NCBI GenBank assembly: GCA_045863555.1
Contig: BTUU01000004.1
Span: 310,001-374,000 of the forward strand
Source of the DNA: JACRLV01 sp045863555
GTDB taxonomy: Bacteria; Planctomycetota; Phycisphaerae; UBA1845; Fen-1342
Length of the DNA: 64,000 nucleotides
Direction: 5' to 3'
Below are positions 43,770-50,738 of the stretch, piece by piece; the first letter of the stretch is position 1, and each line of letters begins with the position of its first letter. The notes beneath the pieces are model-generated. The model was not told where the DNA came from. It saw only the letters and a list, made by a program, of their open reading frames with translations, and ran no database searches. The position numbers and the translations under genes were made by a program.

Positions 43770-44948
43770 TCAAGCGGAATCTCGGACGGCGGCCGGGCGG
43801 GCAGCGGAACCGTTCCGCCGCGCCAGTTGCGACGCCGCGGCCGCCTGGAGGGCGAGGCGGCCCAGCGTCTCGACCCATAGCATCGGCGGTTCGGACCCGC
43901 CTTCGAGCGCCGCCCAGGTGGCCCGCTCCATGTCGCGGATGAGCTGGCGGCGATAGGCCGCGGACGCGGACGGGTTCGCTGTGCCGATCGAATCGACGGC
44001 GGCGGGGATGAGCCCGCGCCGCTGATCGTCGGGCAGCCGCGCGACGAATTCGCGCATGGCCCGCCGGTGTGCCAGGTCGGTTTTCTCCGCCGCCGCTTCC
44101 TCCCGCCGGGTCCGCTCCGCCGCCGCCCGGCGCTCCAGCTCAGGACGTTTCGCGGGGTCGGTCAGCACGTCGACCACAAACCCGGCCGGATTGTCGAGGC
44201 GGCGCTCCCGAGCCCAGGCGACGGCCGCGGCGACCCGTTCGAGTCCATGTTCGGTGCGGAGCTGCGCCGCCCTCCGCTCATCGACGCCGACAGCCAGCAG
44301 CATCGACCCGGCGGCGGAGGCGGCATCGACCGGCGGAGCGGCCGGGGGCGGGGAGGCCGCGCCGTTGTTGCTGAGTTCTTGCTGTTCTTTACATGGTGCG
44401 ATTTTCGCACCGTTCGACGGTGCGATTTCAGCACCGTATACGGTGCGAGTTTCGGACCGTTCCGATTCGCCAACGGTGCGGATTTCGGACCGTTCACCGG
44501 GAGCGGCAACGGTGCGATTTTCGCACCGTTCGACCAGCCCGGCGTCGGGCGGCGGATCGGTCAGCGTGTAGCGGTTGCGGCGGTTGCGGACGGGTCCGGC
44601 CCCGCGCCGCTCCGCCCGAGCCACATGCACCAGGCCCGCCGCCTCCAGCTCGCCCGTGGCGCGGATGAGCTGGGCGCGCGTGAGCTTCCCGCCGCAGCGG
44701 CGGCAGATCGACCGCATGCCGAGTGTCGGCCCGTGGAGCTTGAGCAGGTCGCGGATCGCCGACCAGGCAATCGCCGCGGCGAGGGTCAGGCCCGGCCGGC
44801 GGAGCAGCCGATTCGGGACCATCAGAAACCCGTCATCGTCGGGCGGTTCGGGCGTCGGCCGCGGCCGCGGCTTCGAGCGTGCCGCGCTGATTTCGTCGGC
44901 CCGTGCGGCTTCCGTGCCCGCGGGCGACGTGGTAGAGTTTCTAGACAC
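43770..44948 (-). CDS. replication-initiator-like winged-helix protein containing iterons
   Basis: 392 residues. Residues 40-125 form a winged-helix domain: FLMVPNRLLRRPGLTLAAAI, LGMRSICRRCGGKLTRAQLI, RATGELEAAGLVHVARAERR and RRNRYTLTDPP, as in initiators and lambda O/DnaD-like proteins. Residues about 140-185 are coded by five palindromic repeats (44393-44529). The encoded peptide varies and even changes frame between repeats (ENRTV, SEIRTV, SETRTV, AEIAP, AKIAP), so the conservation is at DNA level. The C-terminal 200 residues are helical and charged, a possible helicase-loading part. The same layout is known for phage lambda gene O, whose origin lies within the gene. The initiator role is inference. 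Confidence 0.65.
   Translation of the reverse strand: MSRNSTTSPAGTEAARADEISAARSKPRPRPTPEPPDDDGFLMVPNRLLRRPGLTLAAAIAWSAIRDLLKLHGPTLGMRSICRRCGGKLTRAQLIRATGELEAAGLVHVARAERRGAGPVRNRRNRYTLTDPPPDAGLVERCENRTVAAPGERSEIRTVGESERSETRTVYGAEIAPSNGAKIAPCKEQQELSNNGAASPPPAAPPVDAASAAGSMLLAVGVDERRAAQLRTEHGLERVAAAVAWARERRLDNPAGFVVDVLTDPAKRPELERRAAAERTRREEAAAEKTDLAHRRAMREFVARLPDDQRRGLIPAAVDSIGTANPSASAAYRRQLIRDMERATWAALEGGSEPPMLWVETLGRLALQAAAASQLARRNGSAARPAAVRDSA
44393..44529. repeat. five palindromic iterons inside the initiator-like gene
   Basis: 21-bp units starting at 44393, 44417, 44440, 44473 and 44509, with model ACGGTGCGATTTTCGCACCG plus T. Units 1 and 5 have a perfect or near-perfect dyad (GGTGCGA-TTT-TCGCACC). 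Units 2-4 have one or two changes. Spacing is 24, 23, 33 and 36 bp. The array reads as a set of protein-binding sites, most simply a replication origin. Confidence 0.8.
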
Positions 44949-44964
44949 CAGAGGACTCCCATCC

Positions 44965-45564
44965 TCAAGATTCGCGCCCGTGGCCGGACACAGCCGCGGG
45001 CGTGTTTGTTTCTTCGGTCATCGAGCCCGGCCACAGCGGCCCAGGGGACGGTGCGACGGGGCGAGCTGGCCCCGCAGGCGCCAGAGCCGCCGGGCGGGGA
45101 TCTTCGGTTGCTGGCGGAAAGTCCGCGGCGAGCGGCGCGACCACCTGGAGCGGGTGATCGAGCAACCAGCGGCGCGCCCGATCCTCCCCGCCATCGGTGA
45201 AGGCCCAGACCGAAACCGGCCGGCCGTGCGCCCGCGCCCGCGTCGTCTCGATATACCCGGCGCGGCGGATGATCCCCGCGTCTTGCAGCACGCCGGGCAT
45301 GGCCCCGAGCCATCGAGGATTTCCGGTTTCAGCCAGGCCCAAGCGGTCGCGCACGTCGTCAATCGTGGCCGTGCGGGACGCCGATTCGAGCAGCGATTCC
45401 AGCAGCGCCCGCCGCGCCCGTAGGAGCAGGTGCGGCGATCGAGCTTCGTGGCGGCGCTGCGCCCGCAGCTTCTCCAGCTCGCCGTTGAGCCGGCCGATTT
45501 CGCGATCGCGCCGAGGCCGCTCGACTTCGCGGGGTCCGCCGTCCGTGGCGAGGGTTGATGTCAT
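44965..45564 (-). CDS. hypothetical winged-helix protein of the element
   Basis: 199 residues from the ATG of an ATGA overlap with the AlpA-like gene. Residues 15-45 are a charged coiled coil (RDREIGRLNGELEKLRAQRR), and 50-145 look like a winged helix: LLLRARRALLESLLESASRT, IDDVRDRLGLAET, GVLQDAGIIRRAGYIETTRA, VSVWAFTDGG. The last 50 residues are Pro/Ala-rich. I do not recognise the family. Its position directly ahead of the initiator-like gene (16-bp gap) suggests a role in replication or its control. Confidence 0.65.
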   Translation of the reverse strand: MTSTLATDGGPREVERPRRDREIGRLNGELEKLRAQRRHEARSPHLLLRARRALLESLLESASRTATIDDVRDRLGLAETGNPRWLGAMPGVLQDAGIIRRAGYIETTRARAHGRPVSVWAFTDGGEDRARRWLLDHPLQVVAPLAADFPPATEDPRPAALAPAGPARPVAPSPGPLWPGSMTEETNTPAAVSGHGRES

Positions 45565-45896
45565 TTCGCACCGCCCGACGCCGGGCAGCCGGCCGCGATC
45601 CACCGCTGGATTTCAGACCGTCGCCAGCGGGCAGTCTTCCCCAGGCGAACGGAGCGGGGCATGAGCCCTTCCGCCGACAGTCGGTAGATGTGCCGCGGGC
45701 TACAGTCGCAGAGCTTCGCGACAGCGTCGACGGCGATGAGCGCGTCGGCCTCGGCTTCCCGGAGGCCCATCGTTGCGGCGACCGCATCGCGGGCCTTCGC
45801 GTCGAGGTTGTCGCCGGGACTGGATGATCGTTGCACAGCGTTCATTTCAGAAGTCTCCGTCGCCGCGGGAGTCGCGGCGTCGAGGAGATCATCCAT
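45561..45896 (-). CDS. AlpA/excisionase-like HTH protein
   Basis: 111 residues. The C-terminal half is a MerR-like/AlpA helix-turn-helix: LIAVDAVAKLCDCSPRHIYR, LSAEGLMPRSVRLGKTARWR, then EIQRWIAAGCP. This is the standard layout of AlpA and excisionase proteins, with the wing carrying RSVRLGKTARW. The N-terminal 50 residues are acidic and disordered. In such elements the protein bends DNA for excision or activates the integrase. Repeats of TTTGTCACG lie upstream of its start. Confidence 0.85.
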   Translation of the reverse strand: MDDLLDAATPAATETSEMNAVQRSSSPGDNLDAKARDAVAATMGLREAEADALIAVDAVAKLCDCSPRHIYRLSAEGLMPRSVRLGKTARWRRSEIQRWIAAGCPASGGAK

Positions 45897-45916
45897 GCCG
45901 TTGTGACCGGAGGGGG

Positions 45917-46010
45917 TTTGTCACGGAGTTTGTCACGAATTCGGCCGCGCCCAGTGCCGCCCGACCGCGAAAACTACGGGGGATTCGAGCATGCAAAATC
46001 TTCGTGACAA
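45917..46010. promoter_or_regulatory. TTTGTCACG repeats upstream of the AlpA-like gene
   Basis: TTTGTCACG occurs at 45917-45925 and 45929-45937, 12 bp apart. The extended form TTGTCACGAA (45930-45939) recurs inverted as TTCGTGACAA at 46001-46010. All lie in the 140-bp gap between the AlpA-like gene and the gene upstream. They look like operator sites for an element regulator. Confidence 0.5.
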
Positions 46011-46036
46011 TCCGCCTGAGGGTTGACAAGTCCGCC

Positions 46037-46741
46037 TCAGTCAGCCGCCGTCGGTTTTTTCGCCCGACGTCTCCGCTGCCTTTCGCGGCTGAGGATCTTC
46101 TCGACCCGCTCGGGGGAACATCCCCGATCCTTGGCAAAGTCCTTGAGCCGGACGCCGGCGGCCCGTGCGATCGGCCAGGCGGCGGCGATCGCGGCGTCTT
46201 GCGGGTTTTCCTTGCGGGGCCGGCCGCCTCGGTTGCGGGTAGCGCCCGTGCCCGCGTCAGAGGCGGTCGGCCGATCCTTGAGCGACGGCACGGCCGCTTC
46301 CAGGAGATCGAACGCCCGTTGTGGATTCTCAGCTCGGATCGCCGCCGCGACTTCCCGGGCGACCTTCGCCGGCATGCACCGCATGAATTCAGCGAGCGCT
46401 GCGGCGACGCGCGGGTCAGCCGCTGTCCTCACGGTGAAATCGCGGAGGACCAGGTGAAGCCGCTTGGCCGCGTAAAGCTGGCCTTTGAGTGTCCGCGACA
46501 GCCGCTCGACGGGATCGAATGACCACTCCCACCGCGGCGTGCGGGCGGCATGGACGGCGGCCAGGCAATCGGCGAAAGCGGCCGGCGTGCAGCGCGGTTT
46601 CAGCGTGACCAGGAGCGCGTCAATCTCCGCGTCGGCGTTCGCGGTAGCCGCCGGCGGTGCGTTCAATCGGGCACGGCAGGCCGTCAGCAGCAGGTCGAAA
46701 TCGTCCAGCGCTGGAGGAAACGCAGTGGGTTTCTTGGACAT
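46037..46741 (-). CDS. hypothetical protein of the element with C-terminal HTH-like region
   Basis: 234 residues from the ATG at 46741. Residues 1-120 are helical with no family I recognise (LDDFDLLLTACRARLN, FADCLAAVHAARTPRWEWSF). Residues 180-234 are basic and read GGRPRKENPQDAAIAAAWPI, ARAAGVRLKDFAKDRGCSPE, RVEKILSRERQRRRR. They resemble a helix-turn-helix with an AT-hook-like GRPRK ahead of it. It is the first gene of the leftward run and starts at the divergent control region, so a regulatory role is possible. Confidence 0.6.
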   Translation of the reverse strand: MSKKPTAFPPALDDFDLLLTACRARLNAPPAATANADAEIDALLVTLKPRCTPAAFADCLAAVHAARTPRWEWSFDPVERLSRTLKGQLYAAKRLHLVLRDFTVRTAADPRVAAALAEFMRCMPAKVAREVAAAIRAENPQRAFDLLEAAVPSLKDRPTASDAGTGATRNRGGRPRKENPQDAAIAAAWPIARAAGVRLKDFAKDRGCSPERVEKILSRERQRRRRAKKPTAAD

Positions 46742-47190
46742 GGATTCACCTTGGCCGGCGTCGCCGCGCGGCCCGCTGTCGAGGTGAAGGCGACAGAGGC
46801 CGCGCGGCCGTGCGGGGCAATTACTCCCGCCGTCCGGTTGCGAGGATCGTAGCCGCTGACGTGTCGATGGAGAAGTAGGAACCGCTCGCCCGCCGAAACC
46901 GAAAACACCGCGGTAAGTTGCGCTCAACGCGCGCGAGGCGCTTCGGGCGGCCCACCAGCACGTCGACGGCGACCCGGACAGGTTCGACGTGGGGAAAGGT
47001 GGAGGGCGGCGGGAGAGTGCCAAGGGTTTCGCCGCCGCCTCCGGAGGGAACCGCAGGCCCGATGATACGCGACGGGCAGCGCCGGCCGCTCGATTTCCGC
47101 GACGGCCGCGCGGGCGTGCTATCCTTCCAGTGCCAAGAGCGCCGCCAGGATGCGCGGCGCACACCCATTCAACCGGCAGGGAGGCCGCAC
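46742..47190. promoter_or_regulatory. divergent control region of the element
   Basis: 449 bp between the leftward gene starting at 46741 and the rightward gene starting at 47191. It should hold promoters for both. I see a GC-rich sequence without convincing hexamers, apart from a weak CTATCCTT about 60 bp before the rightward start. No coding potential is convincing, since frames here are shadows with biased Arg/Pro composition. Confidence 0.4.
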
Positions 47191-48051
47191 ATGCCCGCGA
47201 CAATGACCATGAACGAACCGCTCGACCCGTTTCTCGCCGACGCGATGCGCCGCGGCCGGCGTCGGCCCGCCGCCCAGGAGGAGCAGCCGAGCGGCCAACA
47301 GCGGCTACTCGAAACCCTTGCGGCCGCGCTCTTCGAGAAGATCGGCGAGCTGCCCGCCGAGATGATCCTGCGCATGATGGCCGCGCGGGCGAAGGCGAAT
47401 GAGCCGATGAGCCCGATGGACGAGGCCCAGCTCGAACACACCCGCGCCCTCACGGCGGCGACGAAGGCCCAGACCGCGAACCGGGCGGAGGAGGACGACA
47501 CCGCCGCCCAGCTCCGCAAGCTGGCCGTGGCCGAGACCGTCAAGACGGGTGACATGCGGGGCGCGATGGACATCGCCGAAAAGCGGATCGAGCCGGGCAG
47601 CGCCCCGGCCATCATGGACCGCGCCCGCGAATCGCTCGCCGGGCGTGCGGCCGCGGCCCGGCAGCGGGCGGAATCGGCGTTTGCGTCGAATCCCGCCCAG
47701 GCCGTCGAGGAATACGCCGGCACGGTAGGCGGACTGATGGACCAGGCGCGGCGAAGCCACCCGGGCGCGGGCGAGCGGATCGCCCGCGACATCGGCGAGG
47801 AGGCGAATGCGTGGATGTACGAGCGGGACGTCCCGGAAACCCCGCCGCCCGCGCGGTCATGGTGGACGGGGCAGCCCGTGCAGGAGCGCAGCCAGCCCGG
47901 CCAGGCCGCGGCGGAGGAGCTGCGGCAGACGCTCATCCGGTCGATTCTCACCAACAAGGAGCGGCAGTTCGGGCGCGGCCAGGCGGGCGTGACGCCGGAG
48001 GAGATCGGCGGCCACTTCGACGCGAAGCGGCGGGCGTGGCGGACGTTCTGA
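47191..48051 (+). CDS. hypothetical protein, only rightward gene of the element
   Basis: 286 residues. CAGGGAGGCCGCAC before the ATG at 47191 is a strong ribosome-binding site. The protein is largely helical and rich in Ala, Arg and Glu: LLETLAAALFEKIGELPAEM, MMAARAKANEPMSPMDEAQL, DIAEKRIEPGSAPAIMDRAR, then GHFDAKRRAWRTF at the end. No signal, membrane segment or known motif is visible. It is convergent with the small zinc-ribbon gene (stop codons adjacent at 48051/48052). Its isolation and orientation make it a candidate cargo or structural gene, without direct evidence. Confidence 0.7.
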   Translation: MPATMTMNEPLDPFLADAMRRGRRRPAAQEEQPSGQQRLLETLAAALFEKIGELPAEMILRMMAARAKANEPMSPMDEAQLEHTRALTAATKAQTANRAEEDDTAAQLRKLAVAETVKTGDMRGAMDIAEKRIEPGSAPAIMDRARESLAGRAAAARQRAESAFASNPAQAVEEYAGTVGGLMDQARRSHPGAGERIARDIGEEANAWMYERDVPETPPPARSWWTGQPVQERSQPGQAAAEELRQTLIRSILTNKERQFGRGQAGVTPEEIGGHFDAKRRAWRTF

Positions 48052-48261
48052 TCATCCGGCCGCAGCTCCGCAGTCGCGCAGCGCGGCGACTACGAGCATG
48101 GCGACGACGAGGACCAGGTAGCCGGCGACGAGCCCGACGAAACCGATGCACCCGGCCAGCAGCAGGCGCACCACGGCCGGCCGCGGCACGCCGCGCCCGC
48201 ACCGAGAGCAGTAGCGGGCGCGGCGGCGTAGCGGCATCGAGCAGCGCGGGCAGCGTTTCAC
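48052..48261 (-). CDS. small zinc-ribbon membrane protein
   Basis: 69 residues from GTG at 48261 in a GTGA overlap. Two CxxC pairs (RCPRCSMPLRRRARYCSRCG, residues 3-22) form a zinc ribbon, followed by one long or two short membrane helices (LLLAGCIGFVGLVAGYLVLV, then MLVVAALRDC). Such ribbon-plus-helix proteins are common and of unknown role. Confidence 0.7.
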   Translation of the reverse strand: MKRCPRCSMPLRRRARYCSRCGRGVPRPAVVRLLLAGCIGFVGLVAGYLVLVVAMLVVAALRDCGAAAG

Positions 48262-48773
48262 GGCGAGGCCTCGGGCGCGTTCGCGACCAGGGGCGGAAGC
48301 AACGGCGCACGGTCAGCGCCGGTGAGCATCACATTCAGCCAGAGCGATTCATCGCGCGTAAGCGGCAGCCCTTCCCGGATGCCCCCCAAGATTGCGGCCA
48401 GCCGGTCAGTGTGCGCGATGCGCTCGGGCGTCATGCGATCGGGGCAGCGTTCGTGCAGATCGGCGTGGCCGCCGAGCGTGGCTTCCAGCCAATTGAGCTT
48501 TTCATGGACGCGGGGATCGCTGAAATCCGCCACACGCTGGCGCTCGGCGTTGAATTCGGGCGTCGTTCCGATCGGCCGCGGCGGGCAGCTCGCCACGATC
48601 CTCAGAAACTCCCCGACGACGAGGAGCCGCCCTTCGGTCGTGGCCGGCATGAGCTGGCGCAGCCGCGCCGCCCGGTCGGCCGGGGTGTCCGCGGCGAGAG
48701 CCGCTTCGACGGCGGCGAGAAATTCCGCAGTGAGCGCGGCCCGCTGCTGTTCGGTCATCGGTTGTTCGGTCAT
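48258..48773 (-). CDS. hypothetical protein of the element
   Basis: 171 residues, overlapping its neighbours on both sides by four bases, which supports translation. It is helical and acidic: QRAALTAEFLAAVEAALAAD, LRQLMPATTEGRLLVVGEFL, DRLAAILGGIREGLPLTRDE. I do not recognise it. No membrane segment is visible. Confidence 0.65.
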   Translation of the reverse strand: MTEQPMTEQQRAALTAEFLAAVEAALAADTPADRAARLRQLMPATTEGRLLVVGEFLRIVASCPPRPIGTTPEFNAERQRVADFSDPRVHEKLNWLEATLGGHADLHERCPDRMTPERIAHTDRLAAILGGIREGLPLTRDESLWLNVMLTGADRAPLLPPLVANAPEASP

Positions 48774-49237
48774 CGGTTCACTCTCCGTTTGCGGGGTTCA
48801 GGTTTCGAGCCGCCGCCCGCGTTCGCGGCGGGGATCCAACGGCGGATCGACTCGGGCAGTTCGGAATAGTCGGGCGCGGGCGGCGGCGGTTCGGGGTCCG
48901 GCGGCGTCGGCGCGGCGAGCCGGGGCGTCGATGCAGCGGCGGCAGGAGCGACCCGCGCCGCCGTGGTCGAGGCCCGCTCCTGATCTTCGATCCAGCCGAC
49001 CAGGACGGCGCGGCGATACCGCACCCGCCCTTGCCGCTGGCCCGCCCCGCCCGGCTTGAAGAATGGCGGCCCGCCGCCCATCCGCCGCCAGTCCGCCAGC
49101 GTCTTCACTTCGACGCCCAGCAGCTCCGCGACTTCGACCGGGGTGAGGATGTCGGGGGAACATCCGGCGACGTCCCCGGCGGCCGCGGCCGGCGGGGTGA
49201 TCGTGTCCGCGTTCAGCCTGATCGGTTGGGCGCTCAT
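48770..49237 (-). CDS. AlpA/MerR-like HTH DNA-binding protein
   Basis: 155 residues. Residues 30-85 form a helix-turn-helix of the excisionase/AlpA kind: ILTPVEVAELLGVEVKTLAD, WRRMGGGPPFFKPGG, GRVRYRRAVLVGWIEDQE. The pattern of GPPFxK then VRYRR is typical. The C-terminal part is Ala/Pro-rich with a short conserved-looking helix ELPESIRRWIPAANAG. It is the second AlpA-like protein of the element. One may act at excision and the other as a transcription factor. Confidence 0.78.
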   Translation of the reverse strand: MSAQPIRLNADTITPPAAAAGDVAGCSPDILTPVEVAELLGVEVKTLADWRRMGGGPPFFKPGGAGQRQGRVRYRRAVLVGWIEDQERASTTAARVAPAAAASTPRLAAPTPPDPEPPPPAPDYSELPESIRRWIPAANAGGGSKPEPRKRRVNR

Positions 49238-49596
49238 CGTCGGCCCCCCGATCGAGTCTCGAGGAAATCAGCCAGCACCAGGCAGACGGCGTGCAACCGC
49301 TCGCCGGGCGTCAGCGGCAGAAACAGCACAGCCCGGACCAGCCGGCCGGCGACGGGCCCGGCGTCGGCCAGCGGGATCCGCGAAAGGATGCGGGCGAGGG
49401 TCAGCTCCGCGGTTCGAGCTTCCGTCCCGTCGAGGCCGCCGGCATCCGCGGGCGGCGGGTGATCGGCCAGGAGGCGACGCACGGCCGCTGCCCGGGCGTC
49501 GGGCGGGAGCGCAGGCGCCAGAGCCCCGGCCAGCTCCGCCGCGAAGTCCATGCCGACGGCGGCCGGGTCGGCATTCGTGCATGATGGCGGCGTCAT
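49234..49596 (-). CDS. hypothetical protein of the element
   Basis: 120 residues from the ATG of an ATGA overlap at 49593-49596. It is helical and Ala/Leu-rich: GMDFAAELAGALAPALPPDA, RTAELTLARILSRIPLADAG, FLPLTPGERLHAVCLVLADF. No known motif. Coupling to genes on both sides supports it being real. Confidence 0.6.
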   Translation of the reverse strand: MTPPSCTNADPAAVGMDFAAELAGALAPALPPDARAAAVRRLLADHPPPADAGGLDGTEARTAELTLARILSRIPLADAGPVAGRLVRAVLFLPLTPGERLHAVCLVLADFLETRSGGRR

Positions 49597-50135
49597 CGGA
49601 CGTTCGAGCGCGTCGCGCCCGCCCGGTTCGGCGTGTTGGTCATCGCCTGTCGCTTGCTGGCAGAGCCGCGGGAAATTCGCGTTTGCAGGCCCGTGGCGCG
49701 GTTCGACCCGCCCGGACGCCGATCGACCCGGGACGGCCGCGCCACGTTCGAAATCGGCGGGGTTCCGGCGGCGGCGGCCCCGTCGGGGGCGCGACCCTTG
49801 CCGCGCGCGTCGCCGAGGAGGTCGGCCATGTAGGCAACTTGCCACGACGGCATCCGCTTGGCGACAGCGGACAGGCGGCGGGCGGCGTCGCGGTGGGTGT
49901 ATTTGAGAGCCGCGGCGATCGCGCCGAGGTCTGGCGTGGCGGGGAGGCGTTCACCCAGGGCGAGCAGGTCGGCGAAGTAGGCCACTTCCCAGGCGGGCAT
50001 CCGGTCGGCGATTTCGGTCAGCCGGCGGAGTTCGGCGGCGCGGTTGTACCGGCGGCCCGCCCGCTCAGTGGCGAGCGACACCAGTTCGGGCGTCACGGGC
50101 GGCAGGCCGGCGGCGGGTTTCAGGTCATGGAGCAT
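49593..50135 (-). CDS. hypothetical protein with internal repeat
   Basis: 180 residues. Two related segments of about 22 residues, RLTEIADRMPAWEVAYFADL near 40 and RLSAVAKRMPSWQVAYMADL near 87, each followed by L and a helix, suggest an internal duplication. The C-terminal 60 residues are Arg/Ser/Pro-rich. I do not recognise the family. Its start overlaps the tail frame at 50120. Confidence 0.65.
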   Translation of the reverse strand: MLHDLKPAAGLPPVTPELVSLATERAGRRYNRAAELRRLTEIADRMPAWEVAYFADLLALGERLPATPDLGAIAAALKYTHRDAARRLSAVAKRMPSWQVAYMADLLGDARGKGRAPDGAAAAGTPPISNVARPSRVDRRPGGSNRATGLQTRISRGSASKRQAMTNTPNRAGATRSNVR

Positions 50136-50389
50136 GGCGGGTTCCCTTTCGTGCGAACAATGGACAGAACCGCCGCCCGCGCAGCCGGTGGCAGCGCGTC
50201 CCAGGCGGCGAGTACTTGCCGGAGATCGGGGTCGAAATCAGGCGCGGAGCGAAATACAGTGCGACTCAGCTGGACCAAAAGGCCCCCAGCCGAGCGGCCC
50301 GCGGCGGCGTTGTTCGAGGGTGCAGGTGGTTTCAGGCGGCCGGGTTCACAGGGGCGGCAGGTTCGAATCCTGTCATCCCGATTGCCCAT
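50120..50389 (-). CDS. stranded 3' part of the attP-spanning integrase frame
   Basis: An 89-codon frame from ATG at 50389. Its first codons cross attR (coding NRDDRIRTC, in the same frame as in the integrase). Then come 78 codons from the element: a Pro-rich linker and SRTVFRSAPDFDPDLRQVLA, AWDALPPAARAAVLSIVRTK. That C-terminal helix pattern looks conserved. In the excised circle it would directly continue the integrase frame, giving a protein of about 563 residues. In the integrated state expression from the host-side ATG is uncertain. Confidence 0.6.
   Translation of the reverse strand: MGNRDDRIRTCRPCEPGRLKPPAPSNNAAAGRSAGGLLVQLSRTVFRSAPDFDPDLRQVLAAWDALPPAARAAVLSIVRTKGNPPCSMT
50357..50383 (+). 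repeat. attR, 27-bp direct repeat
   Basis: An exact copy of 41930-41956 without the rest of a tRNA. It marks the right border of the element, four bases before the ATG of the next host gene. Confidence 0.9.
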
Positions 50390-50687
50390 GATCACTGAGT
50401 GGTTGGCGCCCTGGTATCCGGTCGGCGATGAAGACGAACGGAGCTGTCTGCTCGCCGAACACCAGCGCGAGTTGGACACGGCGCACCCGCTGTCTGGGCT
50501 CCGAATAACGCCGATCGCTCGTCGGCAGGACAACGACGATGTCCTTTTTTCTCTGGCCGATGGCCGACTGGCCGTCGTCCACTTGACCTGGAGCGCCTGG
50601 AATCGGTCGCCATTCCCATCGGCAGTGCTGTTCAGCGCTCCAGAGGCCCTTGTGCAGGAGCGCATGATTCCGGATTCTCAAGAATAG
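50388..50687 (+). CDS. hypothetical host protein next to attR
   Basis: 99 residues. It reads HPLSGLRITPIARRQDNDDV, LFSLADGRLAVVHLTWSAWN and ERMIPDSQE. The DDVLF...VVHLTW pattern is one I associate with a small conserved bacterial family of unknown function. The ATG is four bases after the attR repeat. Before integration the gene therefore lay just after the tRNA-Pro 3' end, and its promoter may have been changed by the insertion. Confidence 0.7.
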   Translation: MITEWLAPWYPVGDEDERSCLLAEHQRELDTAHPLSGLRITPIARRQDNDDVLFSLADGRLAVVHLTWSAWNRSPFPSAVLFSAPEALVQERMIPDSQE

Positions 50688-50738
50688 CGGGATCCACGCA
50701 GTCAGCATGTAACACTGATTAGGCACCGGAGGCCTCGA

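Larger units (their letters stand above)
41930..50383. mobile_element. integrated element in tRNA-Pro, 8.4 kb
   Basis: The last 25 nt of tRNA-Pro plus two bases (41930-41956) recur exactly at 50357-50383. The first repeat completes the tRNA and the second is an orphan. Between them lie a tyrosine recombinase reading toward the tRNA, an XRE regulator, an initiator-like protein with internal iterons, two AlpA-like proteins and several unknown genes. There is no relaxase, terminase, capsid or portal gene that I recognise, so it resembles a plasmid-like or satellite element rather than a full prophage or conjugative element. Host genes resume at 50388. Confidence 0.9.

Noticed and set aside
44393..44529. 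CRISPR-like array
   Set aside because: Repeats are short palindromes with spacers of only 2-15 bp inside a coding region and no cas genes. Iterons fit better.
46918..47190. N-terminal extension of the gene at 47191
   Set aside because: The frame is open, but the product is Arg/Thr/Pro-rich and a strong ribosome-binding site precedes the ATG at 47191.
49056..50387. Rightward frame leading into the gene at 50388
   Set aside because: The part before 50388 is antisense to the element genes and crosses attR. The conserved protein begins at the ATG at 50388.
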